Source: Deltaproteobacteria bacterium (GTDB lineage: Bacteria; Myxococcota; XYA12-FULL-58-9). Taken from it: a stretch of 64,000 nt of DNA. Position 1 is the first letter of the stretch, and each line of letters opens with the position of its first letter. The stretch covers positions 62,001 to 126,000 of the forward strand of contig JACRCV010000085.1 of assembly GCA_016218825.1 (NCBI GenBank), written 5' to 3'. Of the stretch, positions 1-9,509 are shown piece after piece. The notes under the pieces are model-generated. The model did not search any database. It had not been told where the DNA came from and was given only the letters and a program-made list of their open reading frames with translations. The position numbers and the translations under genes were made by a program.

Positions 1-1464
1 TGGTGCCAGTTCGCGAACGACGGCTCGACCTGCTCGTGCTGCAAGCCGCCGCCGATGAACTGCAGCTCCGACCGCGACTGCGACCGCCGCCTGGGCGACG
101 GTGTCGGTCGCTGCAGCACCACCGCCAACGCCAGCGGCCTGCGCTTGTGCACCAACGCCAACACCGAGAACGGCGTCAACTGCGGCCTGCCCTGTCGGGC
201 TTGCGCCGACGGCAAAGACAACGACAACGACGGCAATACCGACTACCCGTTCGATCCCGACTGTTTCGACTCGATGGACGACAGCGAGGATCCAGGCGTC
301 GAGTGCTCCAACGGCATCGACGACGACGGCGATGGCAGCGGCGACTGGCCGGCAGACCCCGGCTGTGGCGACGCCTACGATACCACCGAGGGCGGCCATC
401 CGATCCCGCTGCCCCGCTGCGGCGACCCGGGCAACACCGGGGCCGGCTTGCCGGAGTGCGCGAACGGGCTCGACGACGACGGCAACGGCCTGTGCGACTT
501 CCCGGTCGAGCCCGGATGCTTCGCGGCCAACGATCCGGTGGAGAGGCTCGACTTGAACGCCCGCCAGCCCGGCACCTCCAACCTGATCCGCGCCTGCAAC
601 GACGGCCTCGACAACGACGGCGACGGCCTGATCGACTACGGCGCCGGGGCGACGACCGACCCGGGGTGCGCCGACCCCGAGGACGTCGACGAGAACGGCC
701 CGAACGTGTGCTTCTACTGCGAGCTGGCGAGCGACGTCACCCCGGGCCAGTGCGATCTGAAGAGCGGTCACTGCCGGGCCTATGCCGGCATGCCCCCGGG
801 TCGCGGTCGCGCCTGCGGCTCGTCGGCGGCGTGCAACGGCGGCAGCTGCACGACCACGGTGCCGCCGAACAGCATCATGCAGCGAAACACCTGCGCCACC
901 TACGGCTGCGCCAGCGACGCCGACTGTCGCGGCAGCCGCTGCGACACCGACCCGACGAGCGTCAACTACCGCCAGTGCCGCAAGTGCCTGGCGAACGACG
1001 ACTGCGACTCCGCGGCCGGCGCCGGGGACGGCATCTGCGACGTCGACAAGGGCTGGTGCCTGAACCTCGCGCCGCCGTCCTACGCCGCGACCGCCTGCAC
1101 CGCCGACTCCGACTGCGGCGGCAGACCTTGCGCCGTCGACGTCGGGGTGTGCGCGGTCGACCCGTACGGCGCCTGCGGCCTCGACTCCGACTGCGCCAAG
1201 GGTGACCGCTGCTCGACCGAGCGCGGCTTCTGCCTGCGGCGGACCTTCGAGACGACGCAATGTACTAGCGACGCGGACTGCGGTGCCGGCGCGATCTGTG
1301 ATCCGGCGCGCCGTTGGTGTGTACCCGTGGATGAGGGACTCAAATGCAAACACGACGACGTGTGTCCGTTCGGCGACTGCCAGGAAGCTGGCTGGTGCGA
1401 CCAGCAGACCTTCGTGTTCCCGGAGGACTTCAATCCGGACGTCGACTGTCTGCACAAGTACTGA
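1..1464 (+). CDS. Cys-rich secreted repeat protein (5' truncated by window)
   Basis: The gene is already open at base 1, so its start and any signal peptide lie outside the window; 487 residues are visible. The first ~220 residues hold four units of the form C-x-(N/D)-G-(I/L/K)-D-(N/D)-D-G/N, each followed by an aromatic-Pro-x-(D/E)-P-(D/G)-C type stretch, resembling acidic calcium-binding repeats. The rest consists of short disulfide-type units such as SDADC, DSDCG and ADCGAG with many CxxxxC spacings. Such proteins are usually exported and surface bound in Myxococcota; no enzymatic motif is visible. The TGA stop overlaps a CTG that may start the next gene. Function is unknown. Confidence 0.75.
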   Translation, partial: WCQFANDGSTCSCCKPPPMNCSSDRDCDRRLGDGVGRCSTTANASGLRLCTNANTENGVNCGLPCRACADGKDNDNDGNTDYPFDPDCFDSMDDSEDPGVECSNGIDDDGDGSGDWPADPGCGDAYDTTEGGHPIPLPRCGDPGNTGAGLPECANGLDDDGNGLCDFPVEPGCFAANDPVERLDLNARQPGTSNLIRACNDGLDNDGDGLIDYGAGATTDPGCADPEDVDENGPNVCFYCELASDVTPGQCDLKSGHCRAYAGMPPGRGRACGSSAACNGGSCTTTVPPNSIMQRNTCATYGCASDADCRGSRCDTDPTSVNYRQCRKCLANDDCDSAAGAGDGICDVDKGWCLNLAPPSYAATACTADSDCGGRPCAVDVGVCAVDPYGACGLDSDCAKGDRCSTERGFCLRRTFETTQCTSDADCGAGAICDPARRWCVPVDEGLKCKHDDVCPFGDCQEAGWCDQQTFVFPEDFNPDVDCLHKY

Positions 1465-4400
1465 GGCTCGCGGCCGCTGCCGCCGCCCTCGCCGGTTGCA
1501 CCTCGGAGGTTCGGGTGCCGCCGATCAGCGCCGACGTCGGCCTGCCGGGGCCCGGTTGCCTGCCGCCCGACCCCTCGGACAGCCCCGAGACCGCGTACCT
1601 CGTGACCGCCGACGACATCACCAACCAGACCCTGCTGCAGGACACCATCTGTCCGCGCTCCGATTGGGACTATTGGAAGGTGAGCGTCTCGGGAGAGCGG
1701 CAGCTCGTCAAGCTCGCCGTCGAGTACCGCAAGTCGGGCAACATCGCGCTCGGCGCCGAGTGGTGGGGCGTCAAGGAGCTGTGCGTGCGCGGTGATCACA
1801 TCGGCTGCAGCGACAACGCCGGCTGCCAAACGAGCGCCTGCGCCGCGACCGACGCCGCCTGCGCCACCTGTGGCGGCGTGCGCCAGCCCACCTGCACCGG
1901 CGGCACCTGCACCGCCAACCGCACCGACTGCGCCGCTTGCGGCGGCACCCAGGTGTTTCACTGCAACGGCGGGCAGTGTGACGCGGCGCGCAACGGCTGT
2001 CGGTCCGCCACCGCGAGCACCTGCTTCGCGGACGCCCACTGCGAGAGCGGCGAGAGCTGCACGCCGGGCGGCATCGAAAGATTGAACCGCGTCGTCGAGC
2101 CCGACAGCGCCAGCACCCGGCATCGGCTGACACCGACGATCCCGGCGTTCATCCCCGGCGACTACTACATCAAGATCTTCGACGACAAGAACAACGCCGA
2201 GGACGCCGCGACCCAGTACGAGCTCACGGTGGCGACCGCGGCCGACCCCGACGTCTACGAGCCGAACAACGCCCTGAACACCGCGACCAACCTGGCGCCG
2301 CTCCTCTCCGGCGGCGTCGCGACCGTGAACGGTTTCTTCTCCTACGAGAACGACGAGGACTGGTTCGTCCTCGATCCGAGCGTCGCGCCCCTGAGCTACA
2401 CCAGCCCGCCGGTGGTCGCGATCGACGTCCGCTGGCCCGACGGCGCCCAGGCCCGGCCCACGTGGTCGTTGGACCGCGGCGGCCTGGCGTTCGCAGCCCC
2501 GGCCCAGGTGACGCGCGTCGGGACCACCAACAGCCTCAAGGCGACGCTGGCGATGCCGACCAACGGCCCGTTGGTGCTGCGGCTGTGGAACGCCAGCAAC
2601 CTGACCGACGACGTCAACGGCTACACCCTGACCTTCAAGGTGGTGGTGGACGCCGACGAGGCGCTGCCTCCAGACCCGACGCGGCGCAACGACGACCCCA
2701 ACACCGCGACGGTGATGAACGTCAGCACCACCGGCAACGCTGCGACCCACGGCGAGCGCCTGATCGCGTCGAACGACGTCGATTGGTACCGGGTGGACCG
2801 CGCCACGAGCGTCACCGTCAACAGCCTGCTCCAGATCGCCGCGGTCTCCGCGAGCACCGACTACCTCCTCGACGTCCAGCTGTATCGCAACACCGGCCAG
2901 GATTGCGGCGTCGGCGGCACCTGCGGCGCCGGCGGCCGTTGCATCACCGCGACCAACAAGTGCATCGAGGCGTGGACCGCGCGGCCGCCCTACGATCTGC
3001 GCGACAACCAACCGGTGACCCAGTCGCGCGAGTTCGGCGGCCCGACTCCGAACGCCATCGACTTCCAGGTGCCGCTCTACTACAGCTCGGCGAGCCCGGT
3101 GTCGCAGGGTGTGGTCTACGTGCTGGTGCAGCAGATCCCGGAGGCCGCGACCCAGGTCCCCGGCTTCTCGGCCACCGTACCGTATACCCTGACGCTCACC
3201 CACAAAGCCGAGCCCGACCTGGGCGACAGGAGCAACGAGGACAACTGCTACGTCCCGCGGCCGTTGTTCACCGACTACGTGACCTGCAACGGTGGCAACC
3301 CGGCCTACAACCAAGACGGCGTCGACAAAGACGGCTTCTTCAAGCGCGCCCGAACGGTCAGCGGCAACATCACCACGGACCCCGGCTCCACCGGCGGCCA
3401 CAGCTTCGCGCTCCTCTCCGGACCGGCTTCGGCGACCGCGGCCGCGATCCCGGCGTGCACCGCGCTGAGCTTCGTGGTCTTCGACGACACCGGCACCAGC
3501 GCCAGCGGCGTCAGCTTCGATCTCGCGCTCGCCGGCGGCGGCAGCCTGTGGTTGGACTCGGCCTGCTCCGCCACCCCGTTCACCGGGCCGGTGAGCTTGC
3601 CGGCCACCGCGGTGTACTACCTGCCGCCGACCACGGACCCCGCCGGCAAGTACGTGACGATCACCGCGACCGACACCGCGGCGTCCCCGGTGAGCGTCGA
3701 CTCCTACTTGCCGGTGTACCTGGCGACCAGCGCCGCGCCGGTCAGGATCGCGGTGACCGGGCCGCGCTCGGTCATCGACGGCTCGCCGACCCCGGTGATG
3801 TCGGCGACCGTGTCATCCGCGCCGGCGGCGTTGTTGGCACTCGGGTTCCAGGTGGTGAGCGGCAGCGGCGGCACGGTCTGCGACGTGCCGGCGTCGAGCC
3901 CGAACTGCGCCAACGCCGGCGCCGTCAGCAGCATGTGCCCCGACGCCGCGCCGGCGAGCGGCGACTGCCAGCTCCCGATCCCGTCCGGGGCGACGAGCGT
4001 CAACTTCGAGCTCTACGCCTCGGGCGTCGGCCTGACGGTGTTCAAGATCTCGGGGCCCGCGGGCTACGTGCCGCGGACCTGGGTGCTGGCCAGCATCGGC
4101 CCGGCGAGCATCGTCTATGCCGGCAGCGTGACCGGCGAGGGCTTCATCTCCTACGAGGGGGACAGCGACTTCTTCAAGATCCCGCTCGGGGCGTCGGCCG
4201 GCATGGGGCTCGGCCACATGACCGCGACCCTCACCTACACCGGCAGCGTCCAGCTGCGCGTGGCGATCACCCGCAACAGCAGCGACTCCGGCTTCTGCAG
4301 GTACAACTGCGGTATCGCGGTGACCGGCTCCAACTGCACTCCGTGTCAGGAGCCCGGCGGCGCCTGCAACATCGTGGCCTCGGGCGGGTCGCAGCTCAAC

Positions 4401-4529
4401 GTCTGGGTCAACGACGAGTGGTTCGACGACCGCGACGATCGCGACCCGGCGGGCCAGTACAGCTTCACGGTGACCCTCGAAGAGGGGTGCGCGAGCTCCT
4501 GCCCGGCGCTGTGGTGCACCAGCAACTGA
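1461..4529 (+). CDS. Large Cys-containing lipoprotein with PPC-like domains
   Basis: About 1022 residues. The reading frame is open from upstream, and a lipobox (L-A-G-C) sits just inside the 3' end of the preceding gene. A CTG at 1461 overlaps the previous TGA (CTGA) and would give the compact lipoprotein signal MRLAAAAAALAGC. Alternatives are GTG at 1395 (AGGAAG seven bases upstream) and ATG at 1344, which give long Arg-rich leaders. A Cys-rich segment (C-x-G-G-x-C units) lies near residues 110-210. Several blocks read like bacterial pre-peptidase C-terminal domains: F-F-S-Y-E-N-D-E-D-W-F, and near the C-terminus F-I-S-Y-E-G-D-S-D-F-F. No catalytic motif was seen. It is probably an outer-membrane or surface lipoprotein expressed with gene 1. 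The start is uncertain, the frame is not. Confidence 0.75.
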   Translation: MRLAAAAAALAGCTSEVRVPPISADVGLPGPGCLPPDPSDSPETAYLVTADDITNQTLLQDTICPRSDWDYWKVSVSGERQLVKLAVEYRKSGNIALGAEWWGVKELCVRGDHIGCSDNAGCQTSACAATDAACATCGGVRQPTCTGGTCTANRTDCAACGGTQVFHCNGGQCDAARNGCRSATASTCFADAHCESGESCTPGGIERLNRVVEPDSASTRHRLTPTIPAFIPGDYYIKIFDDKNNAEDAATQYELTVATAADPDVYEPNNALNTATNLAPLLSGGVATVNGFFSYENDEDWFVLDPSVAPLSYTSPPVVAIDVRWPDGAQARPTWSLDRGGLAFAAPAQVTRVGTTNSLKATLAMPTNGPLVLRLWNASNLTDDVNGYTLTFKVVVDADEALPPDPTRRNDDPNTATVMNVSTTGNAATHGERLIASNDVDWYRVDRATSVTVNSLLQIAAVSASTDYLLDVQLYRNTGQDCGVGGTCGAGGRCITATNKCIEAWTARPPYDLRDNQPVTQSREFGGPTPNAIDFQVPLYYSSASPVSQGVVYVLVQQIPEAATQVPGFSATVPYTLTLTHKAEPDLGDRSNEDNCYVPRPLFTDYVTCNGGNPAYNQDGVDKDGFFKRARTVSGNITTDPGSTGGHSFALLSGPASATAAAIPACTALSFVVFDDTGTSASGVSFDLALAGGGSLWLDSACSATPFTGPVSLPATAVYYLPPTTDPAGKYVTITATDTAASPVSVDSYLPVYLATSAAPVRIAVTGPRSVIDGSPTPVMSATVSSAPAALLALGFQVVSGSGGTVCDVPASSPNCANAGAVSSMCPDAAPASGDCQLPIPSGATSVNFELYASGVGLTVFKISGPAGYVPRTWVLASIGPASIVYAGSVTGEGFISYEGDSDFFKIPLGASAGMGLGHMTATLTYTGSVQLRVAITRNSSDSGFCRYNCGIAVTGSNCTPCQEPGGACNIVASGGSQLNVWVNDEWFDDRDDRDPAGQYSFTVTLEEGCASSCPALWCTSN

Positions 4530-4546
4530 GCGCCGAGCGCTTGCGC

Positions 4547-5431
4547 CTATTTGGTGCCGGAGACCGTGACGTCCAAGGTCGCGGTGTCGGGGTCGTTGGA
4601 CTGGATGAGGACGGCGCTCGTGTGGCTGCCGCTTTGCGCCCCCGAAGCCCACGTGACCCCGAAGACGATGAACCGACCGGGGCCGAGCAGGATCGACTCG
4701 CAGTTGCCCGGCGGCGCGGGCTCGGCGACGCAGGTCAGGTTGCCGCAGCAACCCTGGGCCGCGCCCGACACCGGCACGCACGCCGCGCCCGGGGCGCAGA
4801 CCGCGCCGGGGACCGCGGTGCCCGACAGAAACGCGAAGTTGGTGGTGTCGACAACGGAGTAGCGCTGCAGCTCCAGGCTCGCGCCGCCGAGGTTGTAGAG
4901 CCGCACGAGGCCGGCCGGCACCGCGAGCCCGGCGGTGGTCGCGAGGGTCACGGTGCTCTCGAAGGGCTCGATGTCGGCCGCCTCCGGCACCCGCAGCCCG
5001 GCGCCGGGCGCCACGACCTGCAGGGTCAGCTCGGGGTAGTTGGCGGCGTTGCTCTTGATGACCAGGTCCGCGAGGTAGACGCCGCGCCCCGGGCAGGTGA
5101 ACGAGATCGGAATGCCGATCGCGTGGCGCGACTCGACGGTGAGCGACGCCGGCTCGACGTGGCCGAGGGTGAACGCCGTCGTCTGGTGCGGCACCAGCTC
5201 GATGCTCGTCAACACCAACGGATCGGTGCCGCCGTTGACGAACACCGCATCGACGCTCTGCGACTCGCCTTGCACCGAGAGCGCGAAGCCGATCACGCCC
5301 TCCTGCGCATTGGGCAGGATCTGCGGCGCCTGCGGCAGCTGTTCCGCAGCCGGCGCCGGGGTGTCGCTCCCGCAGGCGGCGATCGTCACCGACATCGCCG
5401 CCGTCAAGATCGCCAACGCTCGTCGTGTCAT
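4547..5431 (-). CDS. Lipoprotein with choice-of-anchor-D-like domains
   Basis: 294 residues, starting at an ATG with GGAG eight bases upstream. The signal peptide ends in the lipobox I-A-A-C (Cys20), followed by a Pro/Ala linker. The body has Ig-like beta features (VFVNGGTDPLVLTSIEL; IKSNAANYPELTLQV; LIQSNDPDTATLDVTVSG) typical of ASPM/SPD-2/Hydin-like or choice-of-anchor D modules. These occur in surface lipoproteins of Myxococcota and have no enzymatic role. A small Cys cluster (CAPGAAC, CCGNLTC) interrupts the second module. It converges on the preceding gene with 17 bp between them, and shares a 116-bp divergent promoter region with the next gene. Function unknown. Confidence 0.75.
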   Translation of the reverse strand: MTRRALAILTAAMSVTIAACGSDTPAPAAEQLPQAPQILPNAQEGVIGFALSVQGESQSVDAVFVNGGTDPLVLTSIELVPHQTTAFTLGHVEPASLTVESRHAIGIPISFTCPGRGVYLADLVIKSNAANYPELTLQVVAPGAGLRVPEAADIEPFESTVTLATTAGLAVPAGLVRLYNLGGASLELQRYSVVDTTNFAFLSGTAVPGAVCAPGAACVPVSGAAQGCCGNLTCVAEPAPPGNCESILLGPGRFIVFGVTWASGAQSGSHTSAVLIQSNDPDTATLDVTVSGTK

Positions 5432-5547
5432 GGGAGACTCCTTTGCAGTGGCGATACCACGAGGCCGCGCCGAGTGACAACAGACTGGTTTCAGGCTACG
5501 TTTTCACCTAGACGCTCGAATTTCCGTGTTTCTTCGATGAGGTCCCG

Positions 5548-7053
5548 ATGACGACCCACAAGAGCTGCGTCGCCCTTCGCCAGCGCGCCGTGGCGCTCTG
5601 TTTCCTCTGTGTCGGCGGCTGCAACAGCGGTGACGGCGCCGGTGGCAACCCGGTGAAGATCGGCGACCCGGGTCACGCCGACGCCGGCCCCGGGGACGGC
5701 GACCCGGGGACGCCGCCGCCGCCGTGGGACACGCTGACCTGGACCTACGAGACCGTCGAAGGGACCGATCAGACGAAGCCGTCCGGGGTGCAGGGCAAGA
5801 TGGTGCGGACCAGCGACGGCACGCTCCACTACCTCTTCCTCAAGAAGGTCGCCAACATGCCGACCTGTGACATCGCGGTGTTTGGCGGCGAGGCCGCCCC
5901 CGGCGTCAACTACGAGCTGCACGCCGGGGCGCGCGCCGCGGGCGCCAGCACCTGGACGGTGGACGTGTTGCCGTTGTCGCAGGTGGGGCCGCCTAACTAC
6001 GTGACCTCCCGTTTCGGCCTCGACGCCACTCTCGACGGCACGGGCCGTGTCGTGGTGGCGGTCGCCGCCGGCGGACCCGGCCTCGCCGCCTGCGGCTCTA
6101 CCGACCTGGTCCTCGGGACCCGCAACGGGCCCAACAGCTGGACGCTCACCGCGCCGGTCACCGGTAGCGGCGCCTGTTGTAACGACTGCGTCCTCGCCCC
6201 GACCCCAGATCCCTGCATCGCCAGCGGCACCTGCGAGTGCTGCTCGGTCATGCAGAACGCCTGCCGCACCGGCACGGACGTGGGCGCCTGGGCGGCGATC
6301 GCCCGGTCGAGCTCCGGCACCATCGGCGTCGCGTTCACCGACTATCACAACTTCTGGGACGTCGACGGACAGGCTTTCCGCGGCTCGGAGATCTACGAGG
6401 GTGCGCCGCCCTACAGCGGTGGCGCCATCACCGGGATCCGACCCTGGAGCGACCTCGGCCTGTACGCGGCCTTGGCCTACGTCGGCACCGTGCCGGTGGT
6501 CGCGTTTACCGGCTACAAGCAGAACGGGCTGCACGTGCTGACCCGCGCCTCCGGCACCGACTGGACCGACGTCTCGGTGGCGACGCCGTTCTCGACCTTG
6601 AAGCTCGGCGAGCGCATCCAGCTCGCGGTGGCGCCGAACGGCACGCTCGGCCTGCTGTTCCACGTCGGCGAGAGCGCCAACGGCGCCAAGCTCAACCAGT
6701 TGTACTACTGCAGCAGCGTCGACGCCGGCGCGACCTGGGCGCAGTGTCGCATCGTCGACTCCGGGGTCGGCGGCAGCCCGTCGTTGGCCTTCGACGGCCA
6801 GAGCCGCCCGGCCGCCAGCTACTACTACTGCGGCCCGGACCCCTCCTGCCCCCAGGCCGACGATCGGCCGCGGTTCGCGTGGCGCGACGACCAGGGGACC
6901 TGGTGGAAGTTCGACCTCTTCCACGAGGCGTCGGTGTCCGCCGGGATCTACACCTCGGTGGTGGTGGACCCGACGACCGGCCTCCCGAGCGTCGCGTTCC
7001 AAGACATCAGCCGCGGCACGGCGATGGTGGCGCAGGGCCACTTCGCCAACTGA
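5548..7053 (+). CDS. Lipoprotein with Asp-box beta-propeller-like repeats
   Basis: 501 residues. The ATG has GAGG five bases upstream. The signal peptide ends in V-G-G-C, followed by a Gly/Asp/Pro-rich linker. The body alternates short hydrophobic strands with phrases such as AVAPNGTLGLLFHVG, AAIARSSSGTIGVAF and a clear Asp-box (S-V-D-A-G-A-T-W), as in BNR/sialidase-type propellers. Two Cys clusters (near CCNDCV and CECCSV) are inserted. No sialidase arginine triad can be assigned, so a structural or binding role is more likely than glycosidase activity. It is followed 12 bp later by another small lipoprotein gene on the same strand, so the two are probably cotranscribed. Confidence 0.7.
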   Translation: MTTHKSCVALRQRAVALCFLCVGGCNSGDGAGGNPVKIGDPGHADAGPGDGDPGTPPPPWDTLTWTYETVEGTDQTKPSGVQGKMVRTSDGTLHYLFLKKVANMPTCDIAVFGGEAAPGVNYELHAGARAAGASTWTVDVLPLSQVGPPNYVTSRFGLDATLDGTGRVVVAVAAGGPGLAACGSTDLVLGTRNGPNSWTLTAPVTGSGACCNDCVLAPTPDPCIASGTCECCSVMQNACRTGTDVGAWAAIARSSSGTIGVAFTDYHNFWDVDGQAFRGSEIYEGAPPYSGGAITGIRPWSDLGLYAALAYVGTVPVVAFTGYKQNGLHVLTRASGTDWTDVSVATPFSTLKLGERIQLAVAPNGTLGLLFHVGESANGAKLNQLYYCSSVDAGATWAQCRIVDSGVGGSPSLAFDGQSRPAASYYYCGPDPSCPQADDRPRFAWRDDQGTWWKFDLFHEASVSAGIYTSVVVDPTTGLPSVAFQDISRGTAMVAQGHFAN

Positions 7054-7065
7054 GAAAGGGTCGAC

Positions 7066-7524
7066 ATGAGACCGGTGGCGCTGTTCTGCATCCCGCTGCT
7101 CTTGACGCTCGGCGCCTGCGGCGATCCGCCGAACGATCTCTGGGGATCGATTGACGAGTCGTACGCCCTCGACTTCGACCGCGTCGACATTCGCAAGCAG
7201 AACCTCGACCTGCTCATCGAGTACGTCAAGGCGCTGCACGGCGGCGAGGACAAGGTCTGCAAGGTCACGGTCGAGACCGAGAACCTCAACATCGGCGCGA
7301 GCTCCGACATCACCGACGACGTCTTCAAGCAGAAGGTCACGGTGGAGCGCATCGCCGCGGTGGGCGGCCTGTTTCCGGCGGTGACCGGCGGCCAGATGCA
7401 CTTCGACGAGTTCGACTTCAAGGCCGACGGCACGGTGCAGGGTGACTTCACCGTCATCTTCGAGACCGGCCGCAACCTCTTCGGCACCTTCAAGGGCAAG
7501 GTGCAGATCGTCTCGACAGAGTAG
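7066..7524 (+). CDS. Small lipoprotein, unknown function
   Basis: 152 residues with a typical lipoprotein signal ending in L-G-A-C (Cys19). The mature part is a single alpha/beta domain without cysteines. It contains Y-A-L-D-F-D-R-V-D-I-R-K, then a long central segment, and a C-terminal run of beta strands (F-K-A-D-G-T-V-Q-G-D-F-T-V-I-F-E-T). The acidic/hydrophobic alternation suggests a beta-barrel-like periplasmic fold. No family was recognised. It starts 12 bp after the propeller-like lipoprotein and is probably in the same transcript. ftsB follows after 92 bp. Confidence 0.65.
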   Translation: MRPVALFCIPLLLTLGACGDPPNDLWGSIDESYALDFDRVDIRKQNLDLLIEYVKALHGGEDKVCKVTVETENLNIGASSDITDDVFKQKVTVERIAAVGGLFPAVTGGQMHFDEFDFKADGTVQGDFTVIFETGRNLFGTFKGKVQIVSTE

Positions 7525-7616
7525 CGGCGCGGCGCCGCCGCGGCCGAACGCCGCCGGACCGGAGGGCAAAGCGCCGGTGCTTGCCTCCGCCGAGCGTTGC
7601 GCTCTACCATCTCCCG

Positions 7617-7904
7617 ATGCGCATCAGCCACGTGATCCTCGGGGGCCTCCTGCTGCTCGTCAGCGCGTTGTTGCTGTTGCAGACCCTCCTCGAGCCCGAG
7701 GGCTGGGGGCGGCACCAGAAGGCCCGGGCCGATCTCGAGGCGTTGCGCGCCGAGAACGGCCGCCTCGAGAGCGAGGTGTCCGAGCTGCGCCGGCAGATCG
7801 AGGCCCTGCGCACCCGCGCCGAGGTCCAGGAGCACGTGATCCGCGACGAGCTCGGCTTCATCCGCCCGGGCGAAGTGACCCTGGAGGTCGAGCACAAGCC
7901 CTAG
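7617..7904 (+). CDS. ftsB: Septum formation initiator FtsB/DivIC-like
   Basis: 95 residues from the ATG at 7617; an upstream in-frame ATG at 7581 would only add residues before the membrane segment. The layout is that of FtsB: a short cytoplasmic start, one transmembrane helix (LGGLLLLVSALLLLQTLL), then a coiled coil rich in Leu/Arg/Glu heptads (LRAENGRLESEVSELRRQ), and a short C-terminal part with the family phrase ending in D-E-L-G-F-I-R-P-G-E. FtsB-family proteins join FtsL and FtsQ in the divisome and activate septal peptidoglycan synthesis. In many Proteobacteria ftsB lies next to eno; here the neighbour is a kinase gene 34 bp downstream. Confidence 0.8.
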   Translation: MRISHVILGGLLLLVSALLLLQTLLEPEGWGRHQKARADLEALRAENGRLESEVSELRRQIEALRTRAEVQEHVIRDELGFIRPGEVTLEVEHKP

Positions 7905-7938
7905 CGCCCGTCCGCTGCCGCCGGCCCCCGACCCCGAG

Positions 7939-9402
7939 ATGAGCTACCCCAAGATCGACCGTTACGAGATCCGCCTCGGGCTCGGCCGCGGCGCGATGGG
8001 CAGCGTCTACCTCGCCTTCGACACCAAGCTGCAGCGCGAGGTGGCCCTGAAGGTGCTGCAGAAGGAGTTCGCCGAGAACCCGAAGTACCGCACCCGCTTC
8101 GAGCGCGAGGCGCACGCGATCGCGCTCTTGAAGCACCCGAACATCGTCGAGATCTACGACTACGGCGGCTCCCCCGAGGCCTACCTCTTCCTGGTGATGG
8201 AGCTGGTGCGCGGCCCGCACGTCGGCAAGCTGGTGCGCGAGCAGGCGCCGCTGCCGGAGTCGGTCATCGCCGCCATCGGCCACGAGCTCACCGCGGCGCT
8301 CGCCGCGGCGCACGCGGCCGGCGTCATCCATCGAGATCTGAAGCCGGAGAACGTCTTCATCGATCGCGGCCGGCTGGTGCTCGCCGACTTCGGCATCGTT
8401 AAGGCGATCGCTCCCGACACCGCGCTCGGCCCCGCGGCCGCCGCGATCCGCACCGACATCGTCGGCACCCCGGGGTTCATGGCGCCCGAGCAGCTGTTGC
8501 AGGAGCCTCTCGATCCGCGCGCCGACCTGTTCTCGCTCGGCTCGCTGCTCTACTACCTCGCGTCGATGAAGCTGCCGTTCGAGGCCGACAGCCCCTACGG
8601 CCTGCTGCAGGAGTTCAAGGACAAGACCCCGGCGCCGCTCGCGTCCTTGCGCCCCGATCTGTCCCCCGAGCTTTGTGCGCTCGTCCACAGGTCGTTGCAG
8701 GTCAAACGCGAGCGCCGGCCGAAGTCCGCCGAGGAGGTGCGCCAAGCGCTGCGCGGCGTGCTCGACGGCATCGGCGAGCGCGACGTCCGCGACCTCTTGG
8801 CGCGCTTCGAAGCCGACCCGGCGGCGACCCGGGTCCGCGACCGGGCGCGCACCCTCGCACACCTGGCGGAGCAAGCGAAGATCGCGGGCCGCGATCACGA
8901 CGACAAGCAGATGGAGCTCGTGCGCCGTCGCATCCGGGCGCTCGATCCGACGCAGGCCGAGACCGACGCCGTCGTCCCGGTCGACACCGTGGTCGATCGG
9001 ACAGCGGCGAGTACGCCGCAGCGCCGCGGCCGGCGCCGGGTCGCGTGGCTGCGGTGGGCCGCACCGGCGGCAACCCTGGTCATCACCGTCCTCGCCGGGT
9101 TGCTGGCCCTCTGGCTGACCCGGCCGGCGCCATCCCCGCCGGAGCCGGCGCCCGTCGTGACCCCGGCGCCCGCGATCCTCGAGGTGCGGACCAAGCACCG
9201 CACCCGGGTGCTCTTGGCGGGGACTGAGATCGGGAGCGCGCCGGGCTTCGTCCCGACCCCGATCCCGGCCGGCGCCTGTGAGCTCGAGCTCATCAGCGAT
9301 CGCTTCGGAAAGCTGAAGGAGCCGCTCGCGGCGCCGCCCGGCGGCCGCGTCGTGGTGACGATCGATTGGAAACGACGCCGGGTTAAGGTCGCGAGCGAGT
9401 AG
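7939..9402 (+). CDS. Hanks-type Ser/Thr protein kinase with one TM and C-terminal PEGA-like domain
   Basis: 487 residues. The kinase domain occupies about 8-280: Gly-rich loop GLGRGAMG (14-21), ATP-binding Lys38 in EVALK, catalytic H-R-D (131-133) with LKPEN, DFG at 150-152, and APE at 182-184. All catalytic residues are present, so it should be active. A juxtamembrane helical linker follows (about 285-350), then one transmembrane helix near 370-393 (TLVITVLAGLLALWL). The outside domain of ~75 residues resembles a PEGA carbohydrate-binding module (RVLLAGTEIGSAPGFVPTPIPAG). It would be an inner-membrane sensor kinase with a periplasmic sensing or anchoring domain. It lies 34 bp after ftsB, so a link to division or envelope control is possible but only inferred. 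Confidence 0.9.
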   Translation: MSYPKIDRYEIRLGLGRGAMGSVYLAFDTKLQREVALKVLQKEFAENPKYRTRFEREAHAIALLKHPNIVEIYDYGGSPEAYLFLVMELVRGPHVGKLVREQAPLPESVIAAIGHELTAALAAAHAAGVIHRDLKPENVFIDRGRLVLADFGIVKAIAPDTALGPAAAAIRTDIVGTPGFMAPEQLLQEPLDPRADLFSLGSLLYYLASMKLPFEADSPYGLLQEFKDKTPAPLASLRPDLSPELCALVHRSLQVKRERRPKSAEEVRQALRGVLDGIGERDVRDLLARFEADPAATRVRDRARTLAHLAEQAKIAGRDHDDKQMELVRRRIRALDPTQAETDAVVPVDTVVDRTAASTPQRRGRRRVAWLRWAAPAATLVITVLAGLLALWLTRPAPSPPEPAPVVTPAPAILEVRTKHRTRVLLAGTEIGSAPGFVPTPIPAGACELELISDRFGKLKEPLAAPPGGRVVVTIDWKRRRVKVASE

Positions 9403-9463
9403 CGCGCCCGTCGCCACACCCGGGGCCACCCGGGGCGAGGGGTCGGGGGAGCGGGGGTCACGA

Positions 9464-9484
9464 GCGCGGACGCACCGTCCGCGC
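9464..9484. terminator. Hairpin between convergent genes, likely bidirectional terminator
   Basis: A perfect 9-bp stem, GCGCGGACG and CGTCCGCGC, closes a three-base loop (CAC). It lies between the stop of the kinase gene at 9402 and the convergent stop at 9510. A weaker CCCGGG/CCCGGG stem is just upstream at 9419-9434. There is no long T-run, as is common at this G+C content. Confidence 0.45.
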
Positions 9485-9509
9485 GGGAATCAAAGCAGGT
9501 ACGGCGCCA

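Noticed and set aside
9403-9509. tRNA gene or small RNA in the convergent gap
   Set aside because: The sequence folds into simple hairpins, but no T-loop or anticodon arm can be built. I could not find a tRNA anywhere in the window by eye.
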